Position numbers and translations under genes: made by a program. Source: Chryseobacterium tagetis (lineage in GTDB: Bacteria > Bacteroidota > Bacteroidia > Flavobacteriales > Weeksellaceae). From it: a stretch of 64,000 nucleotides of DNA. Shown here piece by piece: positions 35,901 through 42,597 of the stretch; position 1 is the first letter of the stretch, and every line of letters begins with the position of its first letter. Below the pieces are notes generated by a model, which saw nothing but the letters and a program-made list of their open reading frames with translations, was not told the DNA's origin and did no database searches. The stretch is taken from assembly GCF_016735585.2 (NCBI RefSeq), contig NZ_JAERSE020000003.1, positions 620,001 through 684,000 on the forward strand, written 5' to 3'.

Positions 35901-37113
35901 GAATTTATTAAATTTTACAAATTTAATGGTTGATATTCCGAATCCTGCAAATTCATTTACCTTCTATCTGACTCAACAAAATGCACAAAACGGAACAAAT
36001 CCGATTGCAAATCCGTCTGATTATTCTGCAAATCCTTTCCCTGCACAAATTTGGGTGAAAGTTCAGAATATTCCGGGTTGTGATGATATTGCCACCATCA
36101 GTTTTGTTTTTGGAAATAAAGTGACTTTACAAAATAACGGACCTTTTCAGTTAGAAACCTGTGATACAGGAAATGATGGAATTGAGATTGTTAATTTAAC
36201 GCAATTTCAATCACAAATTTATACAGGAACGAACGTTACGTTCACTTATTATCCGACTTTAGCTGATCTTAATGCAGGAACAAATGCAATCTCAACGCCT
36301 GGAAATTTTAGTTATAATCAAGCTTCAGGCTCAAATATTGTTTATGTAAAAGTAAGTGTTCCTGGTTTTTGCCCAAGTGGTGTAGAAATTCATTTAACTT
36401 TAAAGCAAACTCCGATTTTTGATATCCCGACACAATATTTCTGTCCGGAAGGCTCCTTAGATTATACGGTTCATATTGAAGGGTATACCATTGTAAATTA
36501 TGTTTGGACAAACCCTTCAGGACAGGTAATTTCCACTACGGATACCATTACAGGAATTACAACAGTGGGAACTTACACCCTTACTGTAACGGCAAGCAAC
36601 GGCTGTTCTTACACCGAAACTTTTGAAATAAAACATTTTGAAGTTCCTGTAATCGAACAAATTGAAATTAATGGAACAACCGCAACAGTTCATGCAACAG
36701 GCTCGAAACCCATCTTATATTCTATCGATGGAATGACGTGGCAGGCAAGTAATATTTTCTATAATCTGCAGACCGGAATCATTACTTTCTATATAAAATA
36801 TGCGGACAGCAAATGTATTGTACAACAGCAAAGTGTAATTTTAGATATTAAAAATGCCATCACACCAAACGGAGATGGATTAAATGATCACTGGATTGTT
36901 AAAAATCTTCAGGTTTTCGGAGATAAAATGTCGACCGTAAAAATCTTTGACCGTTATCAGATGTTGATTTTCGAACAGAGCTCAAACAAACAATTCTTCT
37001 GGGACGGAACAATTAAAGGCAGACCTGTTCCTACATCAAGTTATTGGTATGTGATTACCCTTCCGGATGGTAGAACCTTTACAGGATGGATTTTAGTGAA
37101 AAATAATAATTAA
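32914..37113 (+). CDS. Giant T9SS type B-sorted adhesin-like protein
   Basis: A 1399-residue secreted protein. The signal peptide (ILFLFISALGFSQ) is followed by a ~270-residue N-terminal region with AKLDLPFKFCFYNQYFDALI. At least eight tandem modules of ~85-100 residues follow, each opening with a Cys-Asp-x-Asn-x-Asp-Gly-type motif (CDTNNDGVEQNYN, CDINADNQEPFDF, CDFNNDNSENIQL, CDNNNDGSEIYDL, CDENLDGSYEVNL, CDTGNDGIEIVNL). The C-terminal ~85 residues are a gliding-motility/CHU_C type B sorting domain starting AITPNGDGLNDHW and ending GRTFTGWILVKNNN. It is exported by the type IX system; the Asp/Asn loops suggest Ca2+ binding. ATG at 32917 is an equally possible start. Confidence 0.92.
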   Translation: MMNILRILFLFISALGFSQAPVNVKVKDAAGNESFNVTCTNDLDANGCIALHVEYPVLRQATSYEATQETYNPPIPMDQGTSLNANYDDLFAAKLDLPFKFCFYNQYFDALIVGSNGMVTFDLNQLGNINYPNVQWQNPNTSLPKNSIFGVYHDMVFSSGDSSEIYYSTIGTAPFRKFVINFFDGRISGCTDRSSSQIVLHETTNVIEVFVEKKLLPCPTRKFENALIGIINNDGTQGVSPAGRNTGVWQAMQEGWKFNPLGNVIQPNVTWTNSAGQTVGTGIQTTVCPTENDVYTANVKFNICGNSDLTITDDFPLTFDPTYPAAKNYTQNFCGNTSVNLTLNSFNANVTSQSPVNFTFSYHLSLQDAQNNVGALPNNFTLANNTILYVRIQNPTTPTCYRVAVLTLNLLSKSLIKDTVELCDTNNDGVEQNYNVSLLNPELFVAGTTGITYFNTQSDAQNNINAITTANITVSTNLWVRLQEGACTYILGPVHFQFKPGVNLNSPINFPYTICDINADNQEPFDFTLNIGPLISTQTGAVFTVYNTYDEAYNGNGSVVNTIKEGVYTLYIRVHVPNGCFAVATVNMNVTFTKILANEKNEYICFNGTDDISINLSTLSNGMLISPATVPVTEFYNSSAAANLGTGSISPNQTITTDGNFVTQTYFVRFEISDQCFTVRPITVNLVHPVIVQSSFVICDFNNDNSENIQLSQYSSAIVGSQNASTVFYPTLADATNGTNPITNLTVTGTQQIFVKINSYNCQQIYPVNLSLTSTPVVNSPVNITLNNICDNNNDGSEIYDLTQAQPQITSAGNVSFTYYVNYDPATHTFSNEITNPTQFVVAAGNATVFVKVKLNNGECFSAAQINIQMTFLPPVVLNSATLNTCDEDFNLSETFQLNDAIPQLFISSQNTQPLSDMTVSYYNTQADANAGNPANQIGTSITTSISSIQVWTRFQSQTTGCYSVAPIQLNTYFPPKAINSTITVCDENLDGSYEVNLLNFTNLMVDIPNPANSFTFYLTQQNAQNGTNPIANPSDYSANPFPAQIWVKVQNIPGCDDIATISFVFGNKVTLQNNGPFQLETCDTGNDGIEIVNLTQFQSQIYTGTNVTFTYYPTLADLNAGTNAISTPGNFSYNQASGSNIVYVKVSVPGFCPSGVEIHLTLKQTPIFDIPTQYFCPEGSLDYTVHIEGYTIVNYVWTNPSGQVISTTDTITGITTVGTYTLTVTASNGCSYTETFEIKHFEVPVIEQIEINGTTATVHATGSKPILYSIDGMTWQASNIFYNLQTGIITFYIKYADSKCIVQQQSVILDIKNAITPNGDGLNDHWIVKNLQVFGDKMSTVKIFDRYQMLIFEQSSNKQFFWDGTIKGRPVPTSSYWYVITLPDGRTFTGWILVKNNN

Positions 37114-37135
37114 TTTTAAAGATATATTTACAAAC

Positions 37136-37168
37136 AAAAGCCTCATTGAATTTTCGATGAGGCTTTTT
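37136..37168 (+). terminator. Terminator of the T9SS protein gene
   Basis: Perfect 11-bp stem AAAAGCCTCAT / ATGAGGCTTTT with a 10-base loop and trailing T. Confidence 0.85.
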
Positions 37169-37220
37169 ATTTTTGAAAAGAAAAAACACAATAAAATCAT
37201 TCCAACTATCCACAACGAAA

Positions 37221-37272
37221 TTCCCCTCCTTTGGAGGGGTGGATTCGACCGGAGGGAGAAGACGGGGTGGTT
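37221..37272 (+). repeat. DUF559-associated palindromic repeat, copy 1
   Basis: A 52-bp unit starting TTCCCCTCCTTTGGAGGGG (a 7-bp stem, 3-base loop palindrome) followed by TGGATTCGACC and ending GACGGGGTGGTT. It lies 34 bases before the DUF559 gene. A near-identical direct copy follows the gene at 37744-37795. Confidence 0.85.
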
Positions 37273-37306
37273 AATATGACACAACAATTTAAAAAAACAA
37301 CAAATA

Positions 37307-37726
37307 ATGAAAGAAATTCTCACCGAAATCAACGGAGTTCCCATTCGAAGAAACTTCGTAGAAAACTTACCTTACAATCCCAAATTAAAACCATTGCTCA
37401 ATGGAAAAAGGAAAGCAGGAATTCTCAGTGAAGTGCTGTTATGGAAACAGGTTCGGGCAAGAAGTTTCTATAGAATAGATTTTGACAGACAACGAATTAT
37501 TGGGAATTATATCGTTGATTTTTATGCTAAAACTCTTGGATTAGTCATAGAAATTGATGGATGGAGCCACGATAATAAAGCATCTGATGATAGGGAAAGA
37601 CAAAAGTATCTGGAATCTTTTGGATTAAATGTATTTAGAATTACAGACTTTGATATTAAAAACAATCTAAGTGTAGTAATGAGAGATTTAGAAAATTTCA
37701 TTATCGAAGATTATAGTCACCAGTAA
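37307..37726 (+). CDS. DUF559 endonuclease-like protein
   Basis: A 139-residue protein of the DUF559 family, related to Vsr and PD-(D/E)XK nucleases. The N-terminal part contains LPYNPKLKPLLNGKRKAGIL then a helix SEVLLWKQVRA. The probable active site is Asp71 in NYIVDFY, Glu82 and Asp84 in VIEIDGWSH with His88, followed by RERQKYLESFGLNVFRI and a C-terminal helix. It would act on DNA, but no activity is established for most members. It is flanked on both sides by near-identical palindromic repeats, the typical company of DUF559 genes in this phylum, which suggests it moves with them or acts on them. Confidence 0.85.
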   Translation: MKEILTEINGVPIRRNFVENLPYNPKLKPLLNGKRKAGILSEVLLWKQVRARSFYRIDFDRQRIIGNYIVDFYAKTLGLVIEIDGWSHDNKASDDRERQKYLESFGLNVFRITDFDIKNNLSVVMRDLENFIIEDYSHQ

Positions 37727-37743
37727 GAATATACACAACAAAA

Positions 37744-37795
37744 TTCCCCTCCTCTGGAGGGGTGGATTCGACCAAAGGGAGAAGACGGGGTGGTT
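37744..37795 (+). repeat. DUF559-associated palindromic repeat, copy 2
   Basis: Direct copy of the unit at 37221-37272, differing at only about four positions (TCTGG for TTTGG, and CAAAGG for CGGAGG in the middle). It starts 18 bases after the DUF559 stop codon and could also act as its transcription terminator. Confidence 0.85.
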
Positions 37796-37837
37796 CAAAG
37801 AAACATACTAAAAAAGTACTCAAACAACATCACTTCA

Positions 37838-37892
37838 AACCACCCCGTCAAAAATTCTCACGAATTTTCGCCACCCCTCCTTTGGAGGGGAA
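37838..37892 (-). repeat. DUF559-associated palindromic repeat, copy 3 (inverted, variant core)
   Basis: Read on the minus strand it has the same ends (TTCCCCTCC...GGAGGGGTGG and GACGGGGTGGTT). Its middle differs: it has CGAAAATTCGTGAGAATTTT, itself partly palindromic. Together with copy 2 it would form a long stem. It is 106 bases before hutU. Confidence 0.85.
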
Positions 37893-37998
37893 TTTCCATC
37901 ATACTTCATATCTTTTGTTTTATTTGCAGGAATTTTCTAATTTGAATATCTTTAAAACCACAAAAAATCTATCAACTATAAATAACAATCGACAATAA

Positions 37999-39984
37999 AT
38001 GACTTTCCAGGAACAGATACAACAAGGCATTCCAAGCCAGTTACCACCATCCAGACCTTACGAAACCAATATCAACCATGCTCCGAAGCGTAAAGAAATT
38101 TTAGGGGACGAAGAGAAAAAATTAGCCTTAAAGAACGCTTTACGTTATTTCGAACCTCAGTTTCATGCGGAATTGCTGCCTGAATTTAAAGAAGAGCTAG
38201 AAAAATACGGAAGAATCTATATGTACCGTTTCCGTCCTGAGTATGAAATGAAGGCAAGACCGATCTCTGAATATCCGGGAAAATCTGAGCAGGCCAAAGC
38301 GATCATGCTGATGATTCAGAACAATCTGGATTATGCGGTGGCGCAGCATCCTCATGAATTGATTACCTATGGTGGAAATGGAGCGGTGTTTTCCAACTGG
38401 GCGCAATATCTTCTGACGATGAAATATCTGTCTCAAATGACGGATGAGCAGACTTTGGTAATGTATTCAGGGCATCCGATGGGGTTGTTCCCTTCGCATA
38501 AAGATGCGCCGAGAGTAGTCGTTACCAACGGAATGATGATCCCGAACTATTCTAAACCGGATGACTGGGAGAAATTCAATGCACTTGGTGTGACGCAGTA
38601 CGGACAGATGACAGCGGGAAGTTATATGTATATCGGTCCGCAGGGAATTGTTCACGGAACTACGATTACTGCTTTAAATGCTTTCAGAAAAATGAATAAA
38701 GAGCCAAAAGGCGGACTTTTCGTGACTTCAGGATTAGGAGGAATGAGTGGAGCTCAGCCGAAGGCAGGAAATATTGCAGGATGTGTTACCGTTTGTGCTG
38801 AGGTGAATCCAAAGATCACAAAAATCCGTCACGATCAGAAATGGGTGAACGAAATTCATGAAAACCTTGACGAACTGGTAGCAAGAGTAAGAACAGCTCA
38901 GGAAAACAAAGAAACCGTTTCTCTGGCGTATCTTGGAAATATTGTTGAGGTTTGGGAAAAATTCGATCAGGAAAACCTGAGAATCGATATCGGTTCAGAT
39001 CAGACTTCCCTTCACAATCCGTGGGCGGGAGGATATTATCCTGTCGGGCAAAGTTTTGAAGAATCCAATAAAATGATGGCGGAAGATCCTGAATTATTCA
39101 AAGAAAAAGTTCAGGAAACATTAAGAAGACATGCTGCAGCTATCAATAAGCATACGGAAAAAGGAACCTATTTCTTCGATTACGGAAACGCTTTCCTCTT
39201 GGAAGCTTCAAGAGCAGGAGCCGATGTAATGGCAGAAAATCCTACGTTGGGAAGAGAATTTAAATTCCCTTCTTATGTTCAGGATATTATGGGGCCTATG
39301 TGTTTCGATTACGGTTTCGGGCCGTTCCGTTGGGTTTGTACCAGCGGAAAACCGGAAGATTTACAGAAAACCGATGATATTGCTTGTGCAGTGCTGGAAG
39401 AAATTCAGCAGAACTCTCCTGAAGAGATCCAGCAACAGATGAAAGATAATATCCAATGGATCAAAGGAGCGCAGGAAAACAATCTTGTGGTAGGTTCACA
39501 GGCAAGAATTTTATATGCCGATGCAGAAGGAAGAATGAAAATCGCAGAAGCTTTCAATAAAGCCATTAAAAACGGGGAGATCGGACCGATAGTATTGGGA
39601 AGAGACCATCATGATGTTTCAGGAACGGATTCTCCGTACAGAGAAACTTCCAACATCTATGACGGTTCAAGATTTACCGCAGATATGGCAATCCACAATG
39701 TGATTGGTGACAGTTTCCGTGGGGCAACCTGGGTTTCCATTCACAATGGAGGCGGTGTCGGTTGGGGAGAAGTAATCAACGGTGGTTTCGGGATGTTACT
39801 GGATGGAAGCGATGATGCCGACAGAAGATTAAAATCGATGCTGTTCTGGGATGTGAATAACGGTATTTCAAGACGAAGCTGGGCAAGAAACGAAGGTGCT
39901 ATTTTCGCCATTAAAAGAGCGATGGAAATAGAACCGAATTTAAAAGTGACACTTCCGAATATTGTGGATGATAGTTTGTTTTAA
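37999..39984 (+). CDS. hutU: Urocanate hydratase
   Basis: Second step of histidine degradation: urocanate plus water to imidazolone propionate, using tightly bound NAD+. The 661-residue protein is the long Bacteroidota form. Family segments are GGNGAVFSNWAQYLLTMKYL near residue 125, MYSGHPMGLFPS near 155, GLGGMSGAQPKAGNIAG near 250, and PMCFDYGFGPFRWVCTSG near 435, which carries the conserved active-site Cys. No hutH or hutI is adjacent. Its last ~125 bases are repeated in decayed form at 41367-41491, beyond the next gene, so this 3' end seems to have been replaced or duplicated. Confidence 0.95.
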   Translation: MTFQEQIQQGIPSQLPPSRPYETNINHAPKRKEILGDEEKKLALKNALRYFEPQFHAELLPEFKEELEKYGRIYMYRFRPEYEMKARPISEYPGKSEQAKAIMLMIQNNLDYAVAQHPHELITYGGNGAVFSNWAQYLLTMKYLSQMTDEQTLVMYSGHPMGLFPSHKDAPRVVVTNGMMIPNYSKPDDWEKFNALGVTQYGQMTAGSYMYIGPQGIVHGTTITALNAFRKMNKEPKGGLFVTSGLGGMSGAQPKAGNIAGCVTVCAEVNPKITKIRHDQKWVNEIHENLDELVARVRTAQENKETVSLAYLGNIVEVWEKFDQENLRIDIGSDQTSLHNPWAGGYYPVGQSFEESNKMMAEDPELFKEKVQETLRRHAAAINKHTEKGTYFFDYGNAFLLEASRAGADVMAENPTLGREFKFPSYVQDIMGPMCFDYGFGPFRWVCTSGKPEDLQKTDDIACAVLEEIQQNSPEEIQQQMKDNIQWIKGAQENNLVVGSQARILYADAEGRMKIAEAFNKAIKNGEIGPIVLGRDHHDVSGTDSPYRETSNIYDGSRFTADMAIHNVIGDSFRGATWVSIHNGGGVGWGEVINGGFGMLLDGSDDADRRLKSMLFWDVNNGISRRSWARNEGAIFAIKRAMEIEPNLKVTLPNIVDDSLF

Positions 39985-39993
39985 GGAGTAATC

Positions 39994-41331
39994 ATGAGCC
40001 GACAGTTTTTCCTTTTATTGCTGTTTCATTCTACCATGCTTTTTTCACAGGAAAAGTTAGAAGGAGATTATAATAAAGAATATGGAATCTTCACAACAAA
40101 AGATAAAGACAGCATTTATTTTGTCGACAAATTCAGATACGGAAAAGGGATGTTTTGTAATAAAGCCTCCCTCAGTTCCGTAACATACTCTGACAATAAT
40201 GTAACGATTGAAAGCCCTGAAAAATGTGGACTTATAGACGAAACCGGAAAGATTATCCTGCCCCGGAATTTTGAAAAGATCAATATAGTAAATGATGCGG
40301 TCGTAAGGCTTAGAAACAATGATAAATACTGGCTGTATAATACTACCTATAAGAAAGATATTTCTGAAAAATACAGCGTGATCTCTTATATACAGGACGG
40401 GAAACTTACACAGACCAATAACGGAAATGTATACGGAGTTATCGATCTGGATGGAAATGAAATTTTAAAGTGTGAATATTCTGTTGTGTCAGTGTATGAC
40501 AAAGACCTCATTATTGCAAAGAAAAATGGGCGCTACGGTTGTTTTACCACAGAAGGACATCTGTTACTGCCGTTTGAATATCAGGATATAAGCAGCAGCG
40601 AGCATTTTATTTTTGCAAAAAAAGAGGGTGGGTTTGATGTATTTGATAAAAAAGGAACACTGCTTACGAATATCATTTCCAAAACGCTAAAGGAACTCAA
40701 TGATAACACCCTTGCCGTTGGAGAGAACAGCAGAGTCTATATGTATGATCTCAAAAGCAAAAGAAGAATTTCTGAGCTGACCTATTCTGATCTTGCAGCA
40801 TCCTATTTTGATAAAAACAACAATATTCATTTTCATGCCTATGAAAAAGAGGGGTTGTATAAGGTGAGGTCAGGATTTATAGATAGTAATAACCAAATTA
40901 TTTTGCCGTTGAACTATGATATAGGTAATTTCAGAGAAGGCTTTGCCACCATAGGGAAAGACGGTAAGTATGGCTTTATTGATGAAAATAAAAAGATCGT
41001 CATTCCACTGAAATTTGACAGGGTCTGGAGTTTTTTTGATGGCGTTGCAAAAGCCGTTTATAATGGGAAAAATGTCTATCTCGATACAAAAGGAAAGATC
41101 CTGTTTGAATCAGACATCAATCCTGGAAGTATGAAAGAATACATCGGCTTTTTCTATGAAGGAATGGCCGTAAAATCAAAAAAAGGGAAATACGGTTATA
41201 TAGACAAAACCGGAAAGGAAATTGTTCCGTTGATTTATGATCAGGCTCATGAATTCAACAATGGTTCTGCCCTCGTCCGTAAAAATAATAGGTATTATTT
41301 TATTGATAAAAACGGAAAGAAAATTGAATAA
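39994..41331 (+). CDS. Exported WG-repeat protein in a duplication-flanked insert
   Basis: A 445-residue protein with signal peptide (FFLLLLFHSTMLFSQ) and at least six WG repeats: CGLIDETGKIILPRNF near residue 78, YGVIDLDGNEILKCEY near 148, YGCFTTEGHLLLPFEY near 180, YGFIDENKKIVIPLKF near 327, YGYIDKTGKEIVPLIY near 400, and the last at YYFIDKNGKKIE. It starts nine bases after hutU behind GGAGTAATC, so it would be read through from hutU. The hutU tail is repeated just after it, marking gene plus flank as an insertion. Function unknown; WG proteins are often surface- or toxin-linked. Confidence 0.82.
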   Translation: MSRQFFLLLLFHSTMLFSQEKLEGDYNKEYGIFTTKDKDSIYFVDKFRYGKGMFCNKASLSSVTYSDNNVTIESPEKCGLIDETGKIILPRNFEKINIVNDAVVRLRNNDKYWLYNTTYKKDISEKYSVISYIQDGKLTQTNNGNVYGVIDLDGNEILKCEYSVVSVYDKDLIIAKKNGRYGCFTTEGHLLLPFEYQDISSSEHFIFAKKEGGFDVFDKKGTLLTNIISKTLKELNDNTLAVGENSRVYMYDLKSKRRISELTYSDLAASYFDKNNNIHFHAYEKEGLYKVRSGFIDSNNQIILPLNYDIGNFREGFATIGKDGKYGFIDENKKIVIPLKFDRVWSFFDGVAKAVYNGKNVYLDTKGKILFESDINPGSMKEYIGFFYEGMAVKSKKGKYGYIDKTGKEIVPLIYDQAHEFNNGSALVRKNNRYYFIDKNGKKIE

Positions 41332-41366
41332 CTGCTGAGCAAAATCATCCATTTGTTATACACTAC

Positions 41367-41491
41367 AACGGTATTTTAAGACGCAGCCGGGCAAGAAGTG
41401 AAGGCGCTATTTTGTGATTAAAAGAGCGATGGAAATGAAACCGAATTTAAAGGTGACGCTTCCGAATATTGTGGATGATAGTTTGTTTTAA
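41367..41491 (+). pseudogene. Decayed second copy of the hutU 3' end
   Basis: The 125 bases align with hutU 39859-39984 to the last base of the stop codon, with about 13 substitutions and one deletion by hand alignment. The deletion and a changed codon destroy the reading frame (GTGATTAAAAG where hutU has CGCCATTAAAAG). It directly precedes a strong terminator, so it probably marks the original end of hutU before the WG gene was inserted. Confidence 0.88.
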
Positions 41492-41508
41492 AACTTTTTT
41501 AGATATTG

Positions 41509-41537
41509 AAAAACCTGCTGTGAGGCAGGTTTTTTTT
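41509..41537 (+). terminator. Probable original hutU terminator
   Basis: Stem AAAAACCTGC / GCAGGTTTTT with a 6-base loop and eight T. A decayed copy of this block (41508-41575) recurs at 42494-42561. Confidence 0.85.
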
Positions 41538-41545
41538 TATGATAG

Positions 41546-41605
41546 TACGGATTTATAACCGTGCTTTGATTTTTTGCTCACGGATTGCAAATCCGCGAGA
41601 TCGGG
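41546..41605 (+). repeat. Hairpin repeat of the 'cggatt...aatccg' type
   Basis: Two neighbouring hairpins: ACGG...CCGT around 41547-41562, and the perfect CGGATT-GCA-AATCCG at 41581-41595. They are joined by GCTTTGATTTTTTGCTCA. Such units occur in many copies between genes in Flavobacteriia. The rest of the gap up to 41717 holds only a possible -7 box (TACTTTTG, 41649-41656). Confidence 0.5.
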
Positions 41606-41717
41606 AAGAAATTATCCATACTTTATTCCGACACTTAAAAATAATTCCTACTTTTGAGACAATTAATTTTTAACCAAAAATGGTCAACCTATTTTGGAAT
41701 ATGACACAAAAATAGAA

Positions 41718-42308
41718 ATGAAAATAAAAAAAATAGTATTTAGCATATTAACCGCTCTTGTTTTAATAATATCAATATTCCTTTATATGAATAGGGATAA
41801 ATTTGTCTATGTAGGTTCAGTAGATATTATTGAAGTCGATTGCAGCAAAAAAAATCAAATCTTGAGCGAAGTTTTAGAAAGTGACCAAAGGATTAGAAAA
41901 TCAAATGAACTCATCAAATACGCTAAAGAAGATCATAGGAATCAAGAATTAGTGATTAGCATTATTGAAAAGTGTGGTATGCCAACATTAAAGGAGGTGG
42001 GTCAAAGACAAATGGATGCAATCTGGTTGGGACTGCAACATACTACTAAAGAAATCAGAAAAAAGTATTTTCCACAAATAGAGAAAGCGGTAAAAAATGG
42101 AGACTTATCTAAACAACAATACGCATTGATGAAAGATAGGATGTTAATGGATGAAGGAAAACCTCAAATATATGGTTCACAAATAGAAAATGGCAAATTG
42201 TATAAATTAGAGAATCCTGAAACTGTGAACGAAAGAAGAAAAGAAATGGGAATGGAACCAATAGAGGATTATTTAAAGTATTTCAATATTCAGTTCAATC
42301 CGAATTAA
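41718..42308 (+). CDS. DUF6624-like membrane-anchored protein
   Basis: I prefer ATG 41718 (196 residues, MKIKKIVFSILTAL...) to an in-frame ATG at 41694. One membrane segment (~5-24) anchors an external domain with the pattern of DUF6624: NQELVISIIEKCGMPTLKEV, GLQHTTKEIRKKYFPQIEKA, then QQYALMKDRMLMDEGKPQIY-G-SQ. Members often sit next to toxin-immunity or WG genes; their activity is unknown. Codon use is more AT-rich than core genes. The gene lies between two copies of the hutU terminator block, so it probably arrived by a separate insertion. Confidence 0.7.
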   Translation: MKIKKIVFSILTALVLIISIFLYMNRDKFVYVGSVDIIEVDCSKKNQILSEVLESDQRIRKSNELIKYAKEDHRNQELVISIIEKCGMPTLKEVGQRQMDAIWLGLQHTTKEIRKKYFPQIEKAVKNGDLSKQQYALMKDRMLMDEGKPQIYGSQIENGKLYKLENPETVNERRKEMGMEPIEDYLKYFNIQFNPN

Positions 42309-42374
42309 CAGCACAACATATAATCACATATACGACTCCGGTCAAAATTAAATGCAGTTTGTCTCTCCCCCCAC

Positions 42375-42442
42375 TGGTGCGAATATTTTTGCTCGTACTC
42401 ACTCAATTTAGTTTAAGACACGAGCGTGAAGCTCGCGCCAGC
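42375..42442. repeat. GC-rich imperfect inverted repeat
   Basis: Outer arms CTGGTGCGA (42375-42383) and TCGCGCCAG (42434-42442) plus inner arms GCTCGT and ACGAGC form a hairpin of about 68 bp that stands out by base composition from its AT-rich surroundings. It resembles dispersed 'cacgagcgt...gctcgcgccag' repeats of flavobacteria. Confidence 0.55.
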
Positions 42443-42493
42443 GACGTATTATAACGTAGAAATATTCATTTTCAAAAAACCTTAGAAAGTATG

Positions 42494-42561
42494 GAAAAAC
42501 CTGCTGCGAGGGAGGTTTCATCTTTTATGACAACGTGGATCGTAATCTGTGCTTTATTTTT
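42494..42561 (+). repeat. Decayed second copy of the hutU terminator block
   Basis: Aligns with 41508-41575: GAAAAACCTGCTGYGAGG, then AGGTTT, TTTTATGA, a GGAT..GTAA core and GTGCTTT, at roughly three quarters identity by eye. The hairpin no longer closes well (GGGAGG for GGCAGG), so it is likely non-functional. Confidence 0.6.
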
Positions 42562-42597
42562 GTTTTCTTACATATTCATTTCGCAATATATTTTTTG

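Noticed and set aside
37762..37998. Open frame of 78 codons running through repeat copies 2 and 3 into hutU
   Set aside because: It is translated repeat sequence; composition and overlap with both palindromes speak against a gene.
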